In this document: in pieces, positions 16,606 to 24,497 of the stretch
Position numbering within the stretch: position 1 is the first letter of the stretch
How the letters are laid out: every line of letters begins with the position of its first letter
Notes under the pieces: model-generated
Told to the model about the DNA's origin: nothing
Database searches by the model: none
Seen by the model: the letters and a program-made list of their open reading frames with translations, nothing else
Position numbers and translations under genes: made by a program
Source: Lewinellaceae bacterium
GTDB lineage: Bacteria > Bacteroidota > Bacteroidia > Chitinophagales > Saprospiraceae
Assembly (NCBI GenBank): GCA_020636325.1
Contig: JACJYC010000002.1
Coordinates: 967,501-1,031,500 of the forward strand
Direction of reading: 5' to 3'
DNA length: 64,000 nt

Positions 16606-18330
16606 ATGAACAGGAAAATACTGCTGGCGATGATCTTTGCTCCGGTTTTGTTGGCGGGGCAGAAATACGATTATGTTTGGTTATTAGGTAAAAACAGTTT
16701 AACGGATATAGACTTTGCCGGAACTGTTATTGATTTTAACACTTCTCCACCTGATATTTACTATGAATTTAGGGGAATGGGCTTTTACCTTACTAACGCG
16801 AGCATTTCGGATGCTTCCGGCCATCTGCTTTTTTATACCAATGGTATTAGTCTATTCAATGCCTTGAATGAAATAATGGAGAATGGGGATGGATTGAACC
16901 CAGGTCAACTTGCAATTTCATGGCAGGATTATGGATATGTTCTTGACCAGGGAGCCATAATATTACCTGTGCCTGAAAGTGATTCCTTGTTTTATTTATT
17001 ACACATGGATAGAGAATCTAATGAAAACCAAACTTCTTCAAATAGTAAAAGATTTTATTTCTCCCTAATTGATATGAACCAAAATATTTATGGAACCGTT
17101 GTGAAAAAGAATGAAATAGTCAAACAAGATATTTATGAACTCGGAAAATTGACTGCAACCCGACACGCTAACGGCCGGGATTGGTGGGTGTTATTACGTG
17201 AATTTGGATCTAACCTATACTACCGCTTTTTGGTTACCCCAAATGGAATAAACAGTAAGGGTTTTCAAACTATTGGGGAACCTATTCCTTCACCGGCCAT
17301 TGGTCAGGCTGTCTTTTCTCCTGATGGAACAAAATTTGCCAATGTCCATCTAACTGGATATCTCGGTGACGATATTTATATCAGCGTGTATAGCTTCGAC
17401 CGTTGTACCGGGAATTTAAGTGCCCCAATTCAATGGGTTTACGCAGACAGTGCTTCATCGGGTGGAGTTGCTATTTCACCTAATTCCCGATTTTTGTATG
17501 TGCCTTCCTTCAAATATTTATATCAATACGATCTTTGGGCAGATAATATCGCTGAATCTAAAGATACCATTGCGATATGGGACGGATTCCTTGATCCTCC
17601 TGTTTTTGCCACTACTTTTTATATGGCCCAATTGGCCCCGGACGGGAAGATTTATATCAGCAGCAATAACTCAGTCCACTACCTGCACGTCATTAACCAC
17701 CCGGACCTCCCCGGGGATAGTTGCGATGTCTGCCAACATTGTATTGAAATGCCTTCAAAGAACGCCTTCAGTTTGCCCAATTTCCCAAATTTCCGTCTGG
17801 GCCCTCTGGAAGGCAGCCCCTGCGATACCCTGCGGTCTCCTCCGCAAGCTGCCTGGCAATACGAGTCATCGGGCCTGGAGGTCGTTTTTCGAGACAGCTC
17901 CCGGCACGATATCCGGTCATGGTCCTGGAATTTCGGCGATGGGACTACGGATACACTTATGCACTCGACGCATATCTACGAGGCTCCCGGCGCCTATGAA
18001 GTTTGCCTTGCTGTGGAAAATCCGCGGGGGGCTGATACGCTTTGCCACATCGTGCAGGTAGTCATTGATGCTGTGGGCGACCCTATAACCGGCCAGATTA
18101 GGGTATCGCCAAACCCGGCAAGGGACGTCTTGTCTGTTCAACTGTCATCCGATAGAACAGCAAAAGCGCTTTTCCGGCTTTTGGATGCGCAAGGCCGTGA
18201 GGTGGTGAACCGGGTTTTATCCGGCCGGGACAATGCAATTGAAGTGAGCCGCCTGCCGTCAGGTTTGTACTTTTATGAGGTTTGGGAGGACAGCCGGATA
18301 GTAGCGCGTGGAAAGGTCGCAGTTGAATAA
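16606..18330 (+). CDS. Secreted PKD-domain protein with T9SS sorting domain
   Basis: 574 residues from ATG at 16606. Signal peptide (MNRKILLAMIFAPVLLAG), then about 380 residues of a probable beta-propeller (repeats such as FSPDGTKFANVHL, AISPNSRFLYVPS and LAPDGKIYISS), a PKD domain (about 425-485, with SWNFGDGTTDTLMHSTHIY), and a T9SS type A sorting domain (ISPNPARDVLSVQL, LPSGLYFYEV). It should be exported to the cell surface, with a binding or structural role. Nucleotides up to about 17.6 kb are clearly more AT-rich than the rest of the gene and its neighbours, suggesting that the propeller part has a separate origin. Confidence 0.88.
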   Translation: MNRKILLAMIFAPVLLAGQKYDYVWLLGKNSLTDIDFAGTVIDFNTSPPDIYYEFRGMGFYLTNASISDASGHLLFYTNGISLFNALNEIMENGDGLNPGQLAISWQDYGYVLDQGAIILPVPESDSLFYLLHMDRESNENQTSSNSKRFYFSLIDMNQNIYGTVVKKNEIVKQDIYELGKLTATRHANGRDWWVLLREFGSNLYYRFLVTPNGINSKGFQTIGEPIPSPAIGQAVFSPDGTKFANVHLTGYLGDDIYISVYSFDRCTGNLSAPIQWVYADSASSGGVAISPNSRFLYVPSFKYLYQYDLWADNIAESKDTIAIWDGFLDPPVFATTFYMAQLAPDGKIYISSNNSVHYLHVINHPDLPGDSCDVCQHCIEMPSKNAFSLPNFPNFRLGPLEGSPCDTLRSPPQAAWQYESSGLEVVFRDSSRHDIRSWSWNFGDGTTDTLMHSTHIYEAPGAYEVCLAVENPRGADTLCHIVQVVIDAVGDPITGQIRVSPNPARDVLSVQLSSDRTAKALFRLLDAQGREVVNRVLSGRDNAIEVSRLPSGLYFYEVWEDSRIVARGKVAVE

Positions 18331-18378
18331 AGGGGGCGTAATTTAGAGGATTTTTTGTAAGATAAGTCAGAGGCCATG

Positions 18379-18538
18379 CTACTGGACAAAATGAGAAGAG
18401 GGGACAAATCAAAGAATCAGCGAGAGCCTGAAAAGCAACGCCTTCACGCTCTCGCTCACTCATTTTCCATCCGACGGAGCTTGGGGCGAAGTCGGGCTCT
18501 CGGGCTCTTTTTGCCCCTTTTGTAAAAATGTCCAGTAG
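18379..18538. mobile_element. MITE-like palindromic element (160 bp)
   Basis: Perfect 10-bp ends CTACTGGACA (18379-18388) and TGTCCAGTAG (18529-18538), with partial inverted similarity continuing inward for about 30 bp (AGAGGGG against CCCCTTTT). The interior holds a second hairpin (GAGAGC...GCTCTC near 18420-18455). It has no coding potential, and no target duplication is evident. Confidence 0.5.
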
Positions 18539-18634
18539 TGTGGTCGGAGGCTTGCAGGTAGCCGCATCAAGGCAGAGCCGCTCGCGAAGAGGTGACGAAC
18601 CAGTGCCGGTTCCATTATGATGATTGATCTTTTT

Positions 18635-18703
18635 CCGCAGATTTCGGAGATCTCGCAGACGGATTGATGCCTGCTTTTCTGCATTGATCCGCGAAATCTG
18701 CGG
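18635..18703. repeat. Inverted repeat CCGCAGATTTCG / CGAAATCTGCGG
   Basis: 12-bp perfect arms at 18635-18646 and 18692-18703. The same CCGCAGATT/AATCTGCGG theme forms another hairpin at 55939-55979, so this is a dispersed family rather than a single terminator. Confidence 0.7.
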
Positions 18704-18749
18704 GAAATGACTGACCGCCTGCGGGCGGATGACTGCTCTTACTGATGGT

Positions 18750-18800
18750 ATGGCGACCACAAGGGTATGGCGACCACAAGGGTATGGCGACCACAAGGGT
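18750..18800. repeat. 17-bp tandem repeat, 3 copies
   Basis: Three identical copies of ATGGCGACCACAAGGGT, then GGTCGCC, whose end pairs with GGCGACC of the unit. It ends 12 nt before the DUF4197 stop codon on the other strand. Confidence 0.93.
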
Positions 18801-18812
18801 CGCCACTACGGG

Positions 18813-19532
18813 TTATTTGTCCTGCTTGGCGAATACCTTTTTCAACAATTCCGACGTACGGGCTGCCGGGTTGGAACGAATATCGGCTTCCTTGGTTTCG
18901 ATCATGCCGAAAAGGCCGGAAAGCGCTTTGCGGGTCACGTAATCGTCCAGTTCAGGATTGGTCTTTTTCACGAACGGGATCTTGTTGTAGGCCGTCACGG
19001 CGCCGCGCCAGTACGTGCGGGCGTTCACCTTGTCGAGGGATTCGACGACCACCGGTTTGAAGGCATTGTACAGTCCGTCGAAGGTGGTGCGCTCCAGGTA
19101 TCGGGTGGCCGCGTCCTTCTGGCCCATGAGTATGTTCATGGCGTCCTTGAAGGTCATTTGTTTGATGGCGTCCACAAAGATGGGAGTGGCTTTGGAAGCG
19201 GCGTCTTCAGCCGCGCGGTTCATCTTTTCGATCAGCTGGTCTTCTACATCCGCAAAACCGGGTACCGACTTGAGCTTGCCCGTGACTTCCAACACTTCTT
19301 CCGGCAACAGGATCTTGTACGCGCTCTTGTAGTAGCCGTCGGGAGTGGACAGAAAATCCACCGCCTCTTTCACGCCTGCGTTCAGCGCTTCCTTCAGGCC
19401 CGACCCGGTTTCGTCGTCCGAGCCGCCGTTGAGTTCTTTCTTTGCTTTATTCATCAGGTCCTTCAACCCTTGCGCAGGCAGACCGGCAACAAAGGTCAAC
19501 AGCACAGCCAATACAGTCAATCTTTTAATCAT
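18813..19532 (-). CDS. DUF4197 family exported protein
   Basis: 239 residues with a signal peptide (MIKRLTVLAVLLTFVAGLPAQ). The mature protein is nearly all alpha-helical: LKEALNAGVKEAVDFLS, YKILLPEEVLEVTGKL, MNRAAEDAASKATPIFVDAIKQM and a C-terminal ALSGLFGMIETKEADIRSNP. This is the DUF4197 pattern. The family is periplasmic or secreted and has no assigned biochemical role. It is divergent from the P1 peptidase gene; the intervening 180 nt hold an AATCGA repeat array and a GC palindrome. Confidence 0.88.
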   Translation of the reverse strand: MIKRLTVLAVLLTFVAGLPAQGLKDLMNKAKKELNGGSDDETGSGLKEALNAGVKEAVDFLSTPDGYYKSAYKILLPEEVLEVTGKLKSVPGFADVEDQLIEKMNRAAEDAASKATPIFVDAIKQMTFKDAMNILMGQKDAATRYLERTTFDGLYNAFKPVVVESLDKVNARTYWRGAVTAYNKIPFVKKTNPELDDYVTRKALSGLFGMIETKEADIRSNPAARTSELLKKVFAKQDK

Positions 19533-19608
19533 TTGTTGTAATTTTGGTTACGCGTATCATAACGTCTGAAATTGGATTTTATACGTTAAGCGCTTGTTAA
19601 AGTTTTTT

Positions 19609-19700
19609 AATCGAAACAATCGAAACAATCGAATCAATCGAATCAATCGACCAATCGACCAATCGAATCAATCGAATCAATCAACCACGCCGCGGCGTGG
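19609..19700. repeat. AATCGA-rich tandem array ending in the palindrome CCACGCCGCGGCGTGG
   Basis: About nine 8-9-bp units of the form AATCGA(AAC/ATC/CC) from 19609 to about 19686, merging with the perfect 16-bp palindrome at 19685-19700. The same palindrome next to GATTGTTCGATTGAT-type sequence occurs at 57891-57906, 38 kb away. It sits 15 nt upstream of the P1 peptidase start and may affect its expression. Confidence 0.85.
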
Positions 19701-19714
19701 CGCATCAATTCCAA

Positions 19715-20839
19715 ATGAGATTTTCAACCATAACTTGCACCCTTTTGACGCTGTCATCCATCACAAGTCACGCCCAAAACCGGCCCCGGGATCTGGGTAT
19801 TGTCATCGGCGTAATGCCGCTGGGCGCGCACAACGCCATCACGGACGTCACCGGCGTGAAGGTCGGCCATTTCACCCTCATCGAAGGGGATCATATCCGG
19901 ACCGGCGCTACCGCCATCCTGCCCTATGACGGACCGGTCTTTCAGCAAAAAGTCCCCGCCGGCATCTTCCTGGGCAACGGGTTCGGCAAACTCGCGGGGT
20001 ATACCCAGGTGGAAGAACTGGGCAACCTGGAAACGCCGATCGTCCTCACCAACACCCTCAGCGTACCTACCGCCATGGACGCCCTCATCGACTATACATT
20101 GGCGCAGGAAGGTAACGAGGAGGTGCGCTCCGTCAATGCCGTGGTTGGCGAAACCAACGACGGCGGGCTCAACGATATCCGCGGCCGCCACCTCACGAGA
20201 GAACACGTACTGGCCGCCATCGCCGCTGCAAAGGATGGACCGGTACCGGAAGGCAACGTCGGCGCCGGAACAGGTACCGTCTGCTTCGGCTTCAAGGGCG
20301 GTATCGGCACGGCCTCACGAAAACTGCCCGCCACCTTGGGCGGATACACCGTCGGCGTGCTGGTGCAGACCAATTTCGGCGGCGTGCTCACCATCAACGG
20401 CGTGCCCGTCGGCCGGGAATTGAAGCAATACGCCTTCCGCCGGCAGCTCGAAGAAAACGGCGACGGTTCCTGCATGATCGTCGTGGCCACCGACGCCCCG
20501 CTCGACGCGCGCAACCTCAAACGGCTGGCCAAACGCGCCATGCTCGGCCTCGGGCGTACCGGCGGCATCGCCAGCAACGGCAGCGGGGATTATGTCATCG
20601 CCTTTTCGACGGCAGAAGGTCTTCGCGTGCCCTACAACATGGAAAGCCCGGTTTTAAACCAGTCCATCCTGCACAACGACGCCATATCGCCGCTCTTTCT
20701 CGCCGTCATCGAAGCCACGGAAGAGGCCGTCATCAACTCGCTTTTTGCCGCCGAGACCATGACCGGGAACGGACGGACCGTGGAGGAATTGCCGGTGGAT
20801 GAGGTGCTGGAGCTGATGAAGAAATATGGACGGGATTGA
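19715..20839 (+). CDS. P1 family peptidase (DmpA/BapA-like aminopeptidase), exported
   Basis: 374 residues from MRFSTITCTLLTLSS; the signal peptide ends near SHAQ. P1 peptidases self-cleave before a Ser/Thr that becomes the N-terminal nucleophile and release N-terminal, often D- or beta-, amino acids. Family features are the N-terminal RPRDLGIVIGVMPLGAHNAITDV, the long alpha/beta core (VGHFTLIEGDHIRTGATAIL, TNTLSVPTAMDALIDY, NVGAGTGTVCFGFKGGIGTA), and GDGSCMIVVATDAPLD, where the Ser after GDG is the likely nucleophile. An upstream GTG at 19697 lies in the palindrome and would spoil the signal peptide. Confidence 0.9.
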   Translation: MRFSTITCTLLTLSSITSHAQNRPRDLGIVIGVMPLGAHNAITDVTGVKVGHFTLIEGDHIRTGATAILPYDGPVFQQKVPAGIFLGNGFGKLAGYTQVEELGNLETPIVLTNTLSVPTAMDALIDYTLAQEGNEEVRSVNAVVGETNDGGLNDIRGRHLTREHVLAAIAAAKDGPVPEGNVGAGTGTVCFGFKGGIGTASRKLPATLGGYTVGVLVQTNFGGVLTINGVPVGRELKQYAFRRQLEENGDGSCMIVVATDAPLDARNLKRLAKRAMLGLGRTGGIASNGSGDYVIAFSTAEGLRVPYNMESPVLNQSILHNDAISPLFLAVIEATEEAVINSLFAAETMTGNGRTVEELPVDEVLELMKKYGRD

Positions 20840-20898
20840 GTGAATGCAAAATGTAAAAGGGGGAATGTGAAATGTAAAAGTTGAGGCAGCGGGAAGCT

Positions 20899-20929
20899 GG
20901 TTTGCGAAACCTACCCGGTTTCGTAAACC
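20899..20929. terminator. Tight hairpin after the P1 peptidase gene
   Basis: GGTTTGCGAAACC (20899-20911) and GGTTTCGTAAACC (20917-20929) pair at 12 of 13 positions around a 5-nt loop. There is no T-tract, so it may stabilise the 3' end or be a dispersed repeat rather than a classic terminator. Confidence 0.4.
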
Positions 20930-21081
20930 TCCTATCCTCCCAATTCATACTCCTACTCCAGTCGTTCACAAAAAGAAGGGCAAGGAACCAATAATGGGCC
21001 TGTTTTAAAACATAAAGATTGAAATCTGTATTTTTAAACAAAAAAATTGTTTAAGCCTTTCCGAAATCCAAATATTTCCAC

Positions 21082-21089
21082 TACTTTTG
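21082..21089 (+). promoter_or_regulatory. -7 box (TACTTTTG) of parC
   Basis: Matches TAnnTTTG 37 nt before the parC ATG. No clear -33 element is at the usual spacing; the nearest TTG is about 31 nt upstream. Confidence 0.6.
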
Positions 21090-21126
21090 CACAAATTCGC
21101 GCAACCCAGGTTAACCAGGTTTCTTT

Positions 21127-23886
21127 ATGGCTAAAGGCAAAAGCGACGCAGGCGATCCCACGCCCCAAAACGGCAACGGACAAGGGCATATCATCACCCT
21201 CGGCGGGATGTACGAGGAGTATTTTCTCGATTACGCTTCCTATGTAATTCTCGAACGGGCCGTACCCGGCATCATCGACGGATTGAAGCCCGTGCAGCGG
21301 CGCATCCTCCACGCCCTCCGGGAAATGGACGACGGCCGCTTCCACAAGGTCGCCAACGTGATCGGGCAGACCATGCAGTTCCACCCGCACGGGGATGCCG
21401 CCATCGGGGATGCGCTCGTCAACCTCGGCCAGAAGGACCTGCTGATCGATACCCAGGGCAACTGGGGCGATATCCGCACCGGCGACAGCGCCGCCGCCTC
21501 CCGCTACATCGAAGCGCGCCTGACCAAGTTCGCACTGGAGGTCGCCTTCAACCCGCAAACCACCGAATGGCAGCTCTCCTACGACGGCCGCAAGCGCGAA
21601 CCCGTGGCGCTGCCCATGAAATTCCCGCTCCTGCTGGCCCAGGGCGCCGACGGGATCGCAGTCGGCCTTTCCACCAAGATCCTGCCGCATAATTTCATCG
21701 AACTGATCAAGGCCTCCATCAAGATCCTCCAGGGAAAGAAGGTCAAAATTTACCCCGATTTCCAGACCGGCGGCTCCATCGACGTGTCCGACTACAACGG
21801 CGGCAAACGCGGGGGTAAAGTGAAGGTCCGCGCCAAGATCGAAAAGCTCGACAAGCAACTCCTCGCCATCCGGGAACTGCCCTACGGCGAAACCACCACC
21901 AGCCTGATCGAAAGCATCCTCAAGGCCTCCGACAAGGGCAAGATCAAGATCAAAAAGGTGACCGACAATACGGCCGCCGAAGTGGAGATCCTCATCGAAC
22001 TGGCGCCGGGCGTTTCGCCGGACGTAACCATCGATGCCCTCTACGCCTTTACCAAATGCGAGGCGCCGATCTCGCCCAACGCTTGCGTGATCATCGAGGA
22101 CAAGCCCCACTTCGTCAGCGTGGAGGATATCCTCGAGGCCTGTACCTGGCAGACGCGCGAACTGCTCCGCCAGGAACTGGAGATCCAGAAAGCCGAACTG
22201 GAGGAAAAACTCCATTTCGCCAGCCTGGAAAAGATCTTCATTGAAAAACGGATCTACCGCGATATCGAAGAATGCGAAACCTGGGAAGCCGTCCTGCAAA
22301 CGATCGACCTGGGGTTGAAAAAATATGTGGCCGGCCCAAGTGACAAGCCCAAACCCGACGATCAACGCCTGCGCCTGCTGCGCGACGTGACCGAAGACGA
22401 CCTCATCCGCCTGACCGAGATCAAGATCAAGCGGATCTCCAAGTTCAACTCCTTCAAGGCCGATGAACTGATCGCCAAACTCCATGAAGAACTGGAGCAG
22501 GTCAAGCATCACCTGGCCAACCTCACGGAGTATACGATCGCCTACTACGAACGCCTCCTGGAAAAATACGCCAAAGGCCGCGAACGCAAAACGGAGATCA
22601 CCACCTTCGACGCCATCCAGACGACGGAAGTGGTGGCCAACAACGCCAAACTCTACGTCAACCGCGAAGAGGGCTTCATCGGTTGGGGTTTGAAAAAGGA
22701 CGAATTCGTTTGCGACTGCTCCGATATCGACGACATCATCGTTTTTCGCCGCGACGGCAAATTCCAGGTGTCCCGCATCGCCGACAAGGTCTTCGTGGGC
22801 AAGGATATCATGCACGTGGACGTCTGGAAAAAGAACGACGACCGGACGACCTACAACCTGGCTTATGTAGACGGCAAGAGCGGGCGCGCCATGGTCAAGC
22901 GGTTCAACGTTACGGCCATTACGCGCGATAAGGAATACGATCTTACCATCGGTACCAAGGGGTCCAAGATCCTGTATTTCACCGCCAACCCCAACGGCGA
23001 GGCCGAAGTGATCAGCGTGCAGCTCACCCAGGGCTGCAAGGCCAAGATCAAGTTATTCGACTTCGATTTCGGCACGATTGCCATCAAGGGGCGCGGCTCG
23101 CAAGGGAATATCCTGACCCGTTACCCGGTGCGCAAGGTCACCCTCAAGGAAGTCGGCAAGTCCACGCTGGGCGCCCTGGAAGTCTGGATGGACGAGGTCA
23201 GCGGCCGGCTCAATACCGACGAACGCGGCCTACATCTCGGCGCTTTTGATACCGGGGATTCGCTGTTCCTGATCTATAAGAACGGCGAATACGAAATCAC
23301 GGAAATGGACCTGACCAAGCGGTTCAACCCGGATGATCTGTTTGAAATCCGGAAATTCACGCCCGATCTGGTGGTCAACGTGGTCTATTTCGAAGGGAAT
23401 AAATCCTGGACCATGGTCAAACGCTTCAAGATCGAGACGGCGTCCCTCAATCAGCGGTTCAACTTCCTCAACGAGCACAAGAGTACCAAATTGCTGTACG
23501 CCTCCACACAGGAAACCCCCAAAGTGAAATATACCTGGAAGGTGAAGAACGAGAAATTCGAAGCCGACCTGGACATCGCGGAATTCATCGACGTCAAAGG
23601 CTGGAAAGCGCTTGGCAACAAGCTCGGCGACTTCAAAGCCCTCACCGTGAAGTCGCTGGAAACCGCAAAACCGGAGAAAAAAGCCGCTATCAAACCGGCT
23701 CCGCCCGTCGAAGAAGAGGAAATGGAAGATGAAATGCCGGTTGAAAAAGCTAAAGCCGCTGCACCGGAAAAAAAGAAACCGGCCGCTGAAAAAGCGGAAG
23801 AAACCGATTCACCGGAGAAAAAATACGGCCCCGGCGACAGCATCGACTTTGATATCGAGGACAACGGGCAGGTGAAGCTATTTTGA
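21127..23886 (+). CDS. parC: DNA topoisomerase IV subunit A (GyrA/ParC type)
   Basis: 919 residues. Type IIA topoisomerase breakage-reunion subunit, which relaxes and decatenates the chromosome with ParE. The N-terminus has ASYVILERAVPGIIDGLKPV, HPHGDAAIGDALVNLGQ and SRYIEARL with the catalytic Tyr127; the coiled-coil region follows (LEACTWQTRELLRQELEIQ). The C-terminal half (about 540-800) carries beta-pinwheel-type blades (for example GSKILYFTANPNGEAEVISV, MVKRFNVT). The end is a Lys/Ala/Pro/Glu-rich linker of about 60 residues and a short conserved-looking tail ending QVKLF. ParC rather than GyrA is inferred; no partner gene is adjacent. Confidence 0.9.
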   Translation: MAKGKSDAGDPTPQNGNGQGHIITLGGMYEEYFLDYASYVILERAVPGIIDGLKPVQRRILHALREMDDGRFHKVANVIGQTMQFHPHGDAAIGDALVNLGQKDLLIDTQGNWGDIRTGDSAAASRYIEARLTKFALEVAFNPQTTEWQLSYDGRKREPVALPMKFPLLLAQGADGIAVGLSTKILPHNFIELIKASIKILQGKKVKIYPDFQTGGSIDVSDYNGGKRGGKVKVRAKIEKLDKQLLAIRELPYGETTTSLIESILKASDKGKIKIKKVTDNTAAEVEILIELAPGVSPDVTIDALYAFTKCEAPISPNACVIIEDKPHFVSVEDILEACTWQTRELLRQELEIQKAELEEKLHFASLEKIFIEKRIYRDIEECETWEAVLQTIDLGLKKYVAGPSDKPKPDDQRLRLLRDVTEDDLIRLTEIKIKRISKFNSFKADELIAKLHEELEQVKHHLANLTEYTIAYYERLLEKYAKGRERKTEITTFDAIQTTEVVANNAKLYVNREEGFIGWGLKKDEFVCDCSDIDDIIVFRRDGKFQVSRIADKVFVGKDIMHVDVWKKNDDRTTYNLAYVDGKSGRAMVKRFNVTAITRDKEYDLTIGTKGSKILYFTANPNGEAEVISVQLTQGCKAKIKLFDFDFGTIAIKGRGSQGNILTRYPVRKVTLKEVGKSTLGALEVWMDEVSGRLNTDERGLHLGAFDTGDSLFLIYKNGEYEITEMDLTKRFNPDDLFEIRKFTPDLVVNVVYFEGNKSWTMVKRFKIETASLNQRFNFLNEHKSTKLLYASTQETPKVKYTWKVKNEKFEADLDIAEFIDVKGWKALGNKLGDFKALTVKSLETAKPEKKAAIKPAPPVEEEEMEDEMPVEKAKAAAPEKKKPAAEKAEETDSPEKKYGPGDSIDFDIEDNGQVKLF

Positions 23887-23889
23887 AGA

Positions 23890-24297
23890 ATGATGGATCT
23901 GGAAACCAAAATAATCGATTATTTGTCAGCAAACCTTACCGGAATCAAGGGGATTTACCTCTTCGGTAGCCGGGCAGACGGTTCCGCCGGCCCGGATAGC
24001 GACGTCGATATTGCGGTAATTACCGAGTTCTCAAATCGCCTGAACCCCGTTGATTTATTCGACCATAAAATCAATCTGTCCGGTCAACTCGGCATACCGG
24101 TTGACTTGATCGACCTTCAAAATGCCCAAACGGATCTTCGGTTTGTAATTATCAGCACAGCAAAGAGAATTTATTGTTCTGACCCGTATTTCTGCGATTT
24201 TTTTGAAATGACGGCTATCTCCATGTACCAAAATTTGGAAGAAGAACGGAAAGAAATTATTGAAGCGGTAAAAAAACGGGGAAAAATCTATGGCTGA
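23890..24297 (+). CDS. MntA-type nucleotidyltransferase, orphan antitoxin-like
   Basis: 135 residues (MMDLE; the second ATG at 23893 is also possible). Minimal nucleotidyltransferase with YLFGSRADGS, then PDSDVDIAVI (the GSx-DxD signature) and a third Asp in PVDLIDL. In HepT/MntA (type VII) toxin-antitoxin pairs, MntA AMPylates and silences the HEPN nuclease HepT. It follows parC by 3 nt, so it may be read through from it. No HEPN gene follows: only a 30-codon hydrophobic frame starts in its last codons. It is therefore either a solitary MNT enzyme or an antitoxin whose partner was lost. Confidence 0.8.
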   Translation: MMDLETKIIDYLSANLTGIKGIYLFGSRADGSAGPDSDVDIAVITEFSNRLNPVDLFDHKINLSGQLGIPVDLIDLQNAQTDLRFVIISTAKRIYCSDPYFCDFFEMTAISMYQNLEEERKEIIEAVKKRGKIYG

Positions 24298-24382
24298 CTC
24301 TCGAAGTAGCTTTAAAGTTAGCTTGACTTTCATTTTTATTGTATTCTTCTGCTTCCCTCAATACAAATCAAAAAAAATCTAA
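24290..24382 (+). other. Short overlapping frame after the MNT gene, possible remnant
   Basis: An ATG (24290) overlaps the end of the nucleotidyltransferase gene by 8 nt, the geometry usual for a translationally coupled partner. The frame encodes only 30 residues (MADSRSSFKV, then a hydrophobic FIFIVFFCF stretch) with no HEPN R-x4-6-H motif. It is either a spurious frame or the decayed start of a lost partner. Confidence 0.3.
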
Positions 24383-24464
24383 CGTTTAATAATCTCATCG
24401 GCAAAAGTTCAGACACTTGGCCACCTCTGTCGGGTTTTTACTAGGAGGATTCCCGGGCGTCGCT

Positions 24465-24472
24465 TACCTTTG
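24465..24472 (+). promoter_or_regulatory. -7 box (TACCTTTG) of the M1 peptidase gene
   Basis: Exact TAnnTTTG match 25 nt before the ATG at 24498. It rules out the longer in-frame start at 24417. Confidence 0.65.
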
Positions 24473-24497
24473 CCGGATTATTAACTTATTATCCGAC

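Noticed and set aside
21034..22815. 593-codon frame antisense to parC
   Set aside because: It lies wholly opposite parC, which has full family motifs; the composition (Gly/Asp/Val/Phe-rich with no motif) is that of a GC-driven shadow frame.
24417..24497. Upstream start for the M1 peptidase
   Set aside because: It lies before the -7 box and would bury the lipoprotein signal.
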